From contig JAVBOY010000002.1 in assembly GCA_031550085.1 (NCBI GenBank), positions 30,758 through 94,757 on the forward strand: a DNA stretch of 64,000 nt, given 5' to 3'. This document shows, piece after piece, positions 36,701 to 44,229 of the stretch (its first letter is position 1; every line of letters starts with the position of its first letter). The notes beneath the pieces were generated by a model. It saw only the letters and a list, made by a program, of their open reading frames with translations, was not told the DNA's origin and made no database searches. The translations under genes and the position numbers were made by a program. Origin of the DNA: UBA4417 sp031550085. Its GTDB lineage: Bacteria; Bacteroidota; Bacteroidia; Bacteroidales; UBA4417.

Positions 36701-39700
36701 GCCCGGAACCAACATATTTGCTTTTTGCGCAAATGTGTACATATAGGTTACATTTGGAGCGACAGAAGCAGTTATTGTTTCTGTAACCGTTGTTCCATTT
36801 ATTTTGTAGGCAATCGGGAAATTTGAAAGCGTAGTATTTCCTAAGTTTTCGATCGAAACCGTCACATCGAGCGCTGCATTTATTTTACCGGAAATCGGCG
36901 CAATAAAGCTAGCCATCTTCATATCGGTTTTCGGCAAACAAGTTACCGTAACACGGGCCGTGTCATTGGCCCGGTTTGCGTCAAATGTCACATCCGTATA
37001 AAATTCGATATTATAAGTTTGCGGAGTATACAAATCAACTTCTTCCAAAACGAAATGGTACGTTTGATTCACGCCGATGTGAACTTGGTAGACAGAATCA
37101 CGAAGCATGGCTCCGTTTAATTTGCATTTAATCGGTAATTCAAAGATGTCATCTTGTCCGACATTCGTAATGTTTACGACAATCGAATCGGAGGCCGAAA
37201 ATACGGCATTCGCGGTCGGATAAACTAACTGAACGGCGGCATTCGGCAATCCTGTCACTTCGCTTACGGAAAATGAATTGGCAATATTCGCAATGTTGGT
37301 TACCCCATTCACCCGGAACGCAAACACATAATTGTCCGTTTGCGGAATGGTGACGTAAGCGATAAAGGGTTGGTCCTCAGAAACACGCTTGGTATTGGTA
37401 TAGGATTTTATCAACGAAAGGTTTTCCACCTGGTTTCCTTTGCCGTACATCAAATCAATATTGAACGGCTTGTTGTAAGCGGATGCCAAAGCTTCAAACG
37501 AAATACGGTAGGTTTTTCCGCTTTGCAACGCCATTTGTTTGGTCATCAAATAATCGTTGGCAGCATTTGTGGAATTGTAGGCAAATCCGTTGATCGTTCC
37601 TGTTACTTTTTGCCACAAAACGGCATCCTTGTTTTGATCGAATGTCAACCAATCGTTTACGGTTGTGAAATCAATAATTTCATACGGCACTGTGGCCCTG
37701 GGCACATTTTGAACAACCGATGTCAACGTATCGTCCAGACGGTTGTCATCGCTTCCCGGGTGTGAAACCCACACTTTTACATTTTCATTTCCGGTTCCGG
37801 CAAATACGGCTTTGGCCGGGAAATAGAAAATATTTTGAGCGCCGGCAGCCAAGGTTCCAAAATTAGCCGTTACGGTAGTCCCATTGTTTATCTTATAATT
37901 GATCGAATAGGAGGTTACCGGGTTTTTTCCCAAATTTTTAACAATCGTGCCCAGGGGTAGGCTGTCCAAACCGGCTACTTGCGTTCCCGGTAGAATAACC
38001 TTTGTCAATGCCATATTATCATCATAGACTTGGTAAAAATTGGGGTTTTTGAAAAGAACATTACATTTCAATCCTCCTGAAATGGCGGGGACATAAAAAG
38101 CAAAATAATAATCCCCGTCTGCAGTCGGTATAAATGTATCCGTATAGGTCGTCAATGCGTTATTTGCCGTCGTAATACTGATATTCCGGATGTTGTCCTG
38201 TACCAAGGTGAATGTATTTCCCGATTTGGTATAAACTTTCACCACTAAATTAGCCGTTTGTGCTGCCGAACGCCCTACCTGGTAGGTGAACTCACACATC
38301 TGACCGGCCTTAATGTTGATGGGTCTTGAATAAAGTGTTGCGTCAAGAAGAGATGGATTGAATGTACTTCCCGTGTACTGCCAACGGGCATCCGCCGCTA
38401 AAACATTGACCGTCCAGCGGTCGGTTTCCCAAAAACGGTCCTCTTTCGTATAGGTTGCAGTACCTGTCCCTAATGTAGCATTGTAAGGCAAGGTGGTCAC
38501 TTTGGGTGTCAGGGTGGATATAATGGTATCGTTGACTGCGATGTTGTCTCCAGCCAGTGATACCCATGTTTTCAAATTGTACGTTTTCAGCGCGGACATA
38601 TCAGCGGCAGCCGTGAACGTATAATCGATGGATTCACCCACATTCAATGCGGCTGAAACCGTTTCTTGAACAACCGTGCCTCCGTCGAGCTGGTAGAAAG
38701 CTTTGACGCTATTGGCCTCAATGGGAGTAGCCAATCCTGCGTTAGCTACTTTTAATTTAATGGCTTCCGTCACGCTGTAACGGGGAGTCAAATCTACCGG
38801 AGAAACCAAAGAAGCTGCCGATGCATCTAGGTCGGACACTTCGCGAACCGAAGCGCTCAGTAAATCGAATTCCAGACTTCTTGCTTTCGATAAATACCGG
38901 AATACAAAGTAGTAAGACGTATCCTGGATAGGAGTTACGTACACTTTTTGGTTCCTACAATTGCTATTGTTGATGTCGTTTTTGTAAAATACCGGAAGCC
39001 CTTCACGGCTCAAGGTATCAAAACGAGTCGCCAAATAAATTTGCATGGCATTTACATCGGCCGCGTTGGTACTGTTGGTCAACGCGTCAAATGCCAATTC
39101 GTATTTTTTGCCTGCTTTCAAATGGATGGGACGCGAAAACAAGGGTACATCTGCATCAAATGTTTTTGAAGCTCCGTTAATCGAAAGGGCTGAGGGGTAA
39201 AGAGTCGTTCCAACCACCCAATAAGGATAGGTGGCTCTGGCACCCATTTCAATTTGTTGCCAGGCGTCAAAGTCTTGTCCGGTGCTAACCCAGGCGGCCG
39301 TATAAGGTGTGCCCGCCATTTTGTTGGCAATGGTATAGGTAAGCTTGTCGTTGCTCACATTCTGGTCTCCTGCCAGTACCGTTTGCACCTGCAGGGTATA
39401 ATTCGTGCGGTAACCGTCCGTATTGGCCAGTGTACTAAATGTATATTCAGCCGTTGCATTGGGAGCCAACGGTTGGGGCGGTGTAAACGTTTCGGTAACA
39501 AGTTGGCTGCCGGGAGTCAACGTATATTTTAAATTGATGGAACTTACCGGGGTACTGCCCAAATTGGTAAAGTTAATCGTCACGGGCGTTTTGAAGTAAG
39601 CGCCGTCGTTGGTAGCAGTACCGCCCGAAAGGTCTTTTACAAAGTTCAGTTTCACATCTTTAGACCAACGTTTGGATGCAAAAACTCCGTCAATCGTAAG

Positions 39701-40327
39701 TTCTGCATTTGAAGACCTTATATTCGGCGAATTGACGTAAAAGCGCAATTTAAAACTCTTATTATCGTAAGTAGATGGTAAATAAACCTGAATAGCATAC
39801 CAATCAAGGGTCATGCTTCCTACTCCGTTCAATGAGGTTTGTGTGTATGCAAATCCTGTCGGTTGCCCGTCGCTACGCCAAAGCTCGTCCCAAGTTTCAC
39901 CGCCATCGGCAGATGCCTGAAAAGCAAAATATCCGAATCCGGTTGGAAAAGGGACTACCGACGGGTTAAACACCGAAAACCCAACACACACATTGGTTTT
40001 CACATTCACGATATCCGGAGATGTAATGGTTCCGACATACCCCATATTGGATGTAAATGGGAGCGCCAGGGAATACGTACTTGTCGGATCCGCATTTGTG
40101 AAATTTTTCCCTGCAGGAGCATACGTATTTGTCGTTTTCCACAGACTCGTCGTCGGAGTTTGTGTACCGCCCGACGCATAAGTATTTCCCGTTTGGGTCC
40201 AGTTGGTAGCCGCAATCGTTGCTACATCAAAACCCTGCTTGTAAAAAGGGGTTCCGAGGTAGGGAACTTGCGCCCAAATGTTTGCAGCGCAAAAAAGTAA
40301 GATTAAAGAAAGTAATCTGTTCTTCAT
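33740..40327 (-). CDS. Giant secreted protein with T9SS type A sorting domain
   Basis: 2195 residues from the ATG at 40327 (MKNRLLSLILLFC), the start of a clear signal peptide ending NIWAQ. The body alternates domains that resemble lamin/jelly-roll modules with CARDB-like beta-sandwiches whose ends repeat in the form PGSDDNRLDDT, GDVNRLNDT, FDANRANDT or GEDMNHGNDT. A region of about 400 residues after that has repeated strands, maybe a propeller. Two repeats of type ASAGIGGTISPVGTITV follow. The last 75 residues (VYPNPTTGRITIDNE, VYDVIGRLL, LAKGSYILKVDGK) are the type A sorting tail for type IX secretion. It is probably a surface or released adhesin-like protein. No catalytic domain was recognised. 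Confidence 0.88.
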   Translation of the reverse strand: MKNRLLSLILLFCAANIWAQVPYLGTPFYKQGFDVATIAATNWTQTGNTYASGGTQTPTTSLWKTTNTYAPAGKNFTNADPTSTYSLALPFTSNMGYVGTITSPDIVNVKTNVCVGFSVFNPSVVPFPTGFGYFAFQASADGGETWDELWRSDGQPTGFAYTQTSLNGVGSMTLDWYAIQVYLPSTYDNKSFKLRFYVNSPNIRSSNAELTIDGVFASKRWSKDVKLNFVKDLSGGTATNDGAYFKTPVTINFTNLGSTPVSSINLKYTLTPGSQLVTETFTPPQPLAPNATAEYTFSTLANTDGYRTNYTLQVQTVLAGDQNVSNDKLTYTIANKMAGTPYTAAWVSTGQDFDAWQQIEMGARATYPYWVVGTTLYPSALSINGASKTFDADVPLFSRPIHLKAGKKYELAFDALTNSTNAADVNAMQIYLATRFDTLSREGLPVFYKNDINNSNCRNQKVYVTPIQDTSYYFVFRYLSKARSLEFDLLSASVREVSDLDASAASLVSPVDLTPRYSVTEAIKLKVANAGLATPIEANSVKAFYQLDGGTVVQETVSAALNVGESIDYTFTAAADMSALKTYNLKTWVSLAGDNIAVNDTIISTLTPKVTTLPYNATLGTGTATYTKEDRFWETDRWTVNVLAADARWQYTGSTFNPSLLDATLYSRPINIKAGQMCEFTYQVGRSAAQTANLVVKVYTKSGNTFTLVQDNIRNISITTANNALTTYTDTFIPTADGDYYFAFYVPAISGGLKCNVLFKNPNFYQVYDDNMALTKVILPGTQVAGLDSLPLGTIVKNLGKNPVTSYSINYKINNGTTVTANFGTLAAGAQNIFYFPAKAVFAGTGNENVKVWVSHPGSDDNRLDDTLTSVVQNVPRATVPYEIIDFTTVNDWLTFDQNKDAVLWQKVTGTINGFAYNSTNAANDYLMTKQMALQSGKTYRISFEALASAYNKPFNIDLMYGKGNQVENLSLIKSYTNTKRVSEDQPFIAYVTIPQTDNYVFAFRVNGVTNIANIANSFSVSEVTGLPNAAVQLVYPTANAVFSASDSIVVNITNVGQDDIFELPIKCKLNGAMLRDSVYQVHIGVNQTYHFVLEEVDLYTPQTYNIEFYTDVTFDANRANDTARVTVTCLPKTDMKMASFIAPISGKINAALDVTVSIENLGNTTLSNFPIAYKINGTTVTETITASVAPNVTYMYTFAQKANMLVPGQYNFKTYVTCAGDVNRLNDTLTTTVYTTNETLDVEMIAIIAPETGPLTGTESVTVSLRNNTSIPLTVPLSCKVDGVELLRGAVNLPIKGTVIYTFPNTIDMSQVKTYVLSVTASYPGDEVPANNMVTKSVTFINKDLGVVRIVSPVMSLQCTSTTTVIVDIRNYGANPLDGAQVSCLADGMNLLSDMVTFSTPLRPDSVYRHTFTHTLDLSAPGDHYLKAYTSLGEDMNHGNDTAYMIIRPGYGNVDYPVLASDGLTNVGGGRASLTKDGNLFVAFSQNKGGNFNEFAQYLNQAGHQQFASEGIQISDNRLTFAIVNTSEADKEGNLIVGYTNMYRNASQQTLGELRIWKTSPTGQQLFGNEGVVISPGAIGLVVATFLRTDSRNNIYMATNTGKIHKINKATGQIIKTVNQNVSTMEFDKQDRLFVTYGGANGSLYLQVFDSDLTPTLSSPVTVTESGMDGASILLFDTENSLQSGLWVCYSSLLFRGTYYVQYLDDNLEPQIGSTGVAVSNDPQRPRLYGWPAVVRNENSDENTLAFATAATVAGGSVYYFLKGQVISKDGSLKWGDEGKDLVEPSYQTLISTKGLIYHSDTLYLMFDSYSGGSSYITENLDILLFDKEFNSLVASVRYANECYDTKSYSFRSNDYGIFMNWIQAYGLGTTYVSAAQHFNFDTRSLQNKTFSVTVRSDNSDMGYVVGGGLFNPNDNAILKATPVPGYRLKEWQKAGVAVSTSNPYIFPVTEEAEYVAVFEEGTSYIITATAGPNGTITPSGDVTVPEGNDKIFTITADPGYVIKSILVDGVNVPGSVLSGTYTFTNVQANHTIEAEFVAGVYTIVASAGIGGTISPVGTITVNSGESKTFTITPSPLYQIDRVMVDGTSVGAVSTYTFDNVITNHVIQAMFIIDGVDEARLAKLQVYPNPTTGRITIDNEKSKINTIQVYDVIGRLLIERTNVGETKATLDLSSLAKGSYILKVDGKIAKVIKQ

Positions 40328-40379
40328 AAAAGTGTAATTTATTTTTCGAAAATTAATTTTCAGTAAAAAAATGAGGGTA

Positions 40380-40412
40380 CGAAGGTAACTACATTTGGTA
40401 TACCGGTGCAAA
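40380..40412 (-). promoter_or_regulatory. Promoter of the T9SS cargo gene
   Basis: The minus strand has TTTG (40412-40409), a 21-nt spacer and TACCTTCG (40387-40380), one mismatch from consensus. The leader is about 46 nt. Confidence 0.6.
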
Positions 40413-40737
40413 TAATGCCTATATATAAAGTGTCACAAAAAAAAATACACACAACTGGTAACCAATTGCTTATTTATTTAATTTTGTTTCTTTGGAAATT
40501 TGCTCAACTGAAAAAGAAATTTTAACTTTGAAATTGCAAGATTTACCTTAAAAACGATCTCAATTCAAAATTCGAACAACGTATATTCAGAAAGTATACC
40601 CTAAAAATCAGTTTTTTTTTACTATACAGTTTAAACAAGTTCTACTTAAAAAAGTTGACTGGAATTTCGAAAAATATTTAATTAATTAAAAAAAATGTAA
40701 TGACTTAAAATTTAATTTTTTATTGTTTTTCGTTTCT
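40413..40737. other. AT-rich divergent intergenic region
   Basis: About 325 bp between the T9SS cargo promoter and the TPR/LuxR regulator. There are many poly-A and poly-T tracts and no ORF. It may hold binding sites for the divergent regulator, but no clear palindrome or direct repeat was seen. Confidence 0.35.
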
Positions 40738-40745
40738 TAATTTTG
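40738..40745 (+). promoter_or_regulatory. -7 box of the TPR/LuxR regulator gene
   Basis: TAATTTTG lies 48 nt before the ATG at 40793. There is no clear -33 element. Confidence 0.45.
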
Positions 40746-40792
40746 GCATTTCAACTTATGTGTATGACTTTTTGTCCGTTTGTTTTGCAGTT

Positions 40793-42502
40793 ATGAAAAG
40801 GTTTTTAATTTTCACCTTATTTATTCTAACAATTTTTCACTCCTCCGCTCAAGCTGCTGAAAAAACAAAAACGTTTGAGCAGATCGAACAGCAAATTGAT
40901 CAGATCAACTATATACACGGGACCCAGGCATCCCTTCTGGTTCAAAAGCTCTATGACCTGTCCAATGTTTCGCCCGACAGCGTTACCTTGTTCACCCGCG
41001 CCCTCTACTGGGATGCGGTGGTAAATTATGCACAAGGAACCGGCAGCCCGAACCTGGTTCCCATGCTCGAAAAACAACTAAATACGGGCCCATCCCTCCC
41101 TTTCTCATCGGATAAAGCGCTGATATCCTATTCGTTGTCCTTAAGTTATTCGATATTGGGCGATTACGGCAAAGCGTTCAACCATGCACTGCAAGCCCTG
41201 GAATTTTACAAAAAAGAAAACAACCACCCGTTTGTTGTGAAAACCTTGGTTGTTCTTGGAAATATCTGCGGATACATTAAAAACTACCAAATGTCCGAAG
41301 ATTATTACAACGAAGCAGCGGAACTTGTTACCCCGTCCCAAAGGGAATTTTACCAGGTTCATTTAAACCTGTACAAGTTGTTTTTTATTTCAAACCATGT
41401 GGAAAAAGCCATTGATTCGTCGCTGCACATCATCCCGGCTGTAAAAAACTTCCGTGATACCGGATTGATCATTGTCGCTTACTTGAATCTCGGGGCTTGT
41501 TATTCTTCTACCGGCCAATACGAAAAAGCGCATGCCTATTACGATACCTTGTCTCATTTAACGGAATACGTGGACAATAAAAAAGTTGAAATCGCGCTTT
41601 ACCAAAATATTGCGGTGTACCGGTACTTAACAGGGTCTTATCAATTAGCCTATTCGACCTTAAGCAAAGTAGACAAGATTGCACGGCAAACCAACAACCT
41701 GGAACAACGTTCGCAAATTCTAAACAACCTGTCATTGATTTTCGAACGGCTCGGAAACCTCGACAGCGCTTATTTTTACTTGAAAGAGTACGTGGGTATC
41801 TCAAAACAACTGGTCAACAATTCGAAAGCGATTGATGCGTATCAGGCATATGTATCCACCTTTCTCGAATCGTCGGAGAATAAATTGACCATTGCCGAAC
41901 AAAAAATACGGCTGAAAAACAACAGCATCATCATTATCATCAGCATTTCCCTTGCGGCCATCTTGGCGGCGGGCTTGCTTCTTCTGTACTCGCGCCAACA
42001 AAAGCGAAACAAAGAATCCGAAAACAAAGACCTGGAAGAACGCTTGCAACAGGAAAAGGAAATCCAGCAATTGCAGGACGATAAAATGAAGGCCCAGGTA
42101 CGGGAACTCTCCTCCTATTCCATGCTCCTTTCCAGTAAAAACAACATTCTGCAGCAAATTTCTTCGCTGACCGAAACTTTGCATTCGGATCAAAAAGAAC
42201 TTACCGAAATCAAAAAAATCATCAAAAGCAACCTGAACACGGATAGCGATTGGAAAATGTCCATGATGCACTTTGAAAAAGTACACCCCGATTTTTTCCA
42301 TAAATTGAAAATTCAATGCAGCGACCTCACCAAGAATGATTTGCGGTTGTGTGCTTATATGCAAATCGGTATCGATTCGAAGCAAATTGCGCAAATATTG
42401 AATGTTTCCCACGGCTCTGTGCGCATGCACCGTTACCGCGTAAAAAAGAAACTCGGGCTGCACGAAGATGCAAACCTCGACGATTTCCTGCGGACTGTTT
42501 AA
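40793..42502 (+). CDS. Membrane-anchored TPR regulator with LuxR-type HTH
   Basis: 569 residues from the ATG at 40793 (MKRFLIFTLF; signal-like residues 1-22). About 60-370 are TPR-like helical repeats (GDYGKAFNHALQALEFYKKE, KNYQMSEDYYNEAAELV, GQYEKAHAYYDTLSHL, GNLDSAYFYLKEYV). One membrane helix lies at about 384-406, then a coiled coil rich in K, E and Q. The C-terminus (about 505-565: LTKNDLRLCAYMQIGIDSKQ, NVSHGSVRMHRYRVKKKLGL) is a winged or LuxR-like HTH. It should sense something in the periplasm through the TPRs and bind DNA from the membrane. It is divergent from the T9SS cargo gene and ends at a terminator. Confidence 0.85.
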   Translation: MKRFLIFTLFILTIFHSSAQAAEKTKTFEQIEQQIDQINYIHGTQASLLVQKLYDLSNVSPDSVTLFTRALYWDAVVNYAQGTGSPNLVPMLEKQLNTGPSLPFSSDKALISYSLSLSYSILGDYGKAFNHALQALEFYKKENNHPFVVKTLVVLGNICGYIKNYQMSEDYYNEAAELVTPSQREFYQVHLNLYKLFFISNHVEKAIDSSLHIIPAVKNFRDTGLIIVAYLNLGACYSSTGQYEKAHAYYDTLSHLTEYVDNKKVEIALYQNIAVYRYLTGSYQLAYSTLSKVDKIARQTNNLEQRSQILNNLSLIFERLGNLDSAYFYLKEYVGISKQLVNNSKAIDAYQAYVSTFLESSENKLTIAEQKIRLKNNSIIIIISISLAAILAAGLLLLYSRQQKRNKESENKDLEERLQQEKEIQQLQDDKMKAQVRELSSYSMLLSSKNNILQQISSLTETLHSDQKELTEIKKIIKSNLNTDSDWKMSMMHFEKVHPDFFHKLKIQCSDLTKNDLRLCAYMQIGIDSKQIAQILNVSHGSVRMHRYRVKKKLGLHEDANLDDFLRTV

Positions 42503-42611
42503 GGGGCAATAAAACCGGTTTCAAACAAAAATTCCCAGACTGTTTTTTTACAGATTCTTTTTTTAGATATTACGGATCCATTCTTTTTTGCCAAGTAAAA
42601 ACCGAAACTCC

Positions 42612-42648
42612 AACAAGTTGTCCATGAAACTTCGGACAGCTTGTTTTT
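42612..42648 (+). terminator. Terminator of the TPR/LuxR regulator gene
   Basis: AACAAG-TTGTCC pairs with GGACAG-CTTGTT around a short loop and is followed by Ts. Confidence 0.75.
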
Positions 42649-42710
42649 ATCTATTTAAACCGTCGTCTTTACAAGGGAACCGTATCTTAGAATATAATTT
42701 TAAATGAATC

Positions 42711-42732
42711 CCCCCGCCGCAAGCGGTCGGGG
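42711..42732. repeat. REP-like GC-rich hairpin
   Basis: CCCCCGCCGC-AA-GCGGTCGGGG is an imperfect palindrome in otherwise AT-rich sequence. It resembles the hairpin at 44092-44107. Confidence 0.5.
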
Positions 42733-42809
42733 TATCAATAATGTATAAATTTATCAATGGTTCATATTCAATAGTTATATCGTTTTTTTTATTTCTTCAC
42801 ACATAGTAA

Positions 42810-43490
42810 CTACATAAACTCCTGCACACTGTTTACAATCTGTCCGTCGAACAAATCCACAATGCGGTGGGCATACGAAGCGTCGTGCTTGGAGTGGGTG
42901 ACCATCACCACCGTTGTGCCTTCCCGGTTGAGTTCGGTGAGCAGGTTCATCACTTCAGCCCCGTTTTTCGAATCCAGATTACCGGTCGGTTCGTCGGCAA
43001 GGATCAGCTTGGGATTGGCCACCACGGCACGGGCAATGGCCACACGCTGTTGTTGCCCCCCCGAAAGTTGTTGCGGAAAATGGTTGGCGCGGTGGTTGAT
43101 CGCCATCCGTTTCAACATTTCATTGACCCTATTTTTCCGTTCCGAAGTTTTAATTTTCAGGTAAATCAACGGAAGTTCCACATTTTCAAACACATTGAGT
43201 TCGTCGATGAGGTTGAAACTTTGGAATACAAACCCGATGTTGCCCTTGCGGAACAGGGTGCGGTCTTTTTCGCGGAGCGAGCCCACTTCTTTTTCCAACA
43301 GGTAATACTTGCCCGAAGTGGGATTGTCCAACAAGCCGATAATATTCAGCAAGGTGGATTTGCCACAGCCCGAAGGGCCCATCACTGCGACAAACTCGCC
43401 TTGTTTGATTTCGAGTGAAACCTGTTGAAGAGCAATGGTTTCGATTTCGTCGGTACGGAAGTGCTTGCTTAGGTTTTCAATTTTTAGCAT
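42810..43490 (-). CDS. ABC transporter ATP-binding protein, MacB/LolD type
   Basis: A 226-residue ATPase. It has Walker A GPSGCGKSTL (about 39), signature QLSGGQQQRVAIARA (about 141), Walker B LILADEPTGNLD (about 161) and switch His MVTHS. It matches the LolD/MacB ATPases that drive FtsX-fold permeases. It is the last gene of the exporter cluster, separated from the permease gene by 739 bp of repeat sequence. It should power one or both of the upstream permeases. Confidence 0.88.
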   Translation of the reverse strand: MLKIENLSKHFRTDEIETIALQQVSLEIKQGEFVAVMGPSGCGKSTLLNIIGLLDNPTSGKYYLLEKEVGSLREKDRTLFRKGNIGFVFQSFNLIDELNVFENVELPLIYLKIKTSERKNRVNEMLKRMAINHRANHFPQQLSGGQQQRVAIARAVVANPKLILADEPTGNLDSKNGAEVMNLLTELNREGTTVVMVTHSKHDASYAHRIVDLFDGQIVNSVQEFM

Positions 43491-43499
43491 GATATTTTT

Positions 43500-44220
43500 A
43501 TTTTATTGTTGAACTGTTGAGTTGTTGAATCGTTGAATTGTTATTTGTTATGTGTTTTTTGTTGGTTTGATGATTTGCTTGTTTGTGCAGGGTGAATGCC
43601 TGTTGAATTGTTGAACTGTTGAGTTGTTGTTTGTTGTTCGCTTTTTTGTTGTTTGTTTCCTCGTCACCCGTCACCTATTACCCGTCACCCGTTACCCGTC
43701 ACTCGTTAAATGCTTGGTTTTATCGAACAGGATAATTTAATCTAATAATATTCTATTTTAATCGCATAGAGGTGAAGTCGTTGTTGAACTGTTGAATTGT
43801 TTATTGAAAAACATTCATTTTCAACACTCAATTTTCCATTTTCAATTAAAAAAACCGTTTACCCGCCATTAAAAAGTTCACTTTCAATTTTATTCGGCTT
43901 CGCCTCATGAGATCGCTTCGCTAAGTTCAATTAACAAGCAGATTTCTCCATTTCGCTTCGCTCCATTCGAAATGACCTGTAGTTCATCGTTCATATCTCA
44001 TCATTTATCGTTAAAAATCATTTTCAATTCTCCATTTTCAATTAAAACGTGTTTACTTGTTTACTGCTCCACACCCCCGCCCTTACGGGCACCCCCGCAA
44101 GCGGGGGACAGCTTTCTGCCTGCTGCTTTAAAACTCGTTAACTTGTATCTTGTCTACTCGTCAACTTGTTAACTAAAAAGCTTATTCGTAATTCGTAATT
44201 TTTAATTTTTAATTCGCAAT
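43500..44220. repeat. Composite noncoding repeat block 2
   Basis: About 720 bp without a gene between the exporter ATPase and a permease. It holds runs of GTTGAATTGTTGAACTGTTG type, an AT-rich element at 43718-43768, the module TCCATTTCGCTTCGCTCCA at 43946-43964, a 65-bp module at 43982-44046 that recurs at 49389-49446, GC-rich hairpins (GCCC-TTAC-GGGC at 44079 and CCCCCGC-AA-GCGGGGG at 44092) and GTTAACTTG modules at 44138. Confidence 0.65.
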
Positions 44221-44229
44221 TAAAGTCCC

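Noticed and set aside
40328..40411. A 28-residue extension of the T9SS cargo protein
   Set aside because: It would use a TTG start that overlaps the promoter; the ATG at 40327 begins a standard signal peptide.
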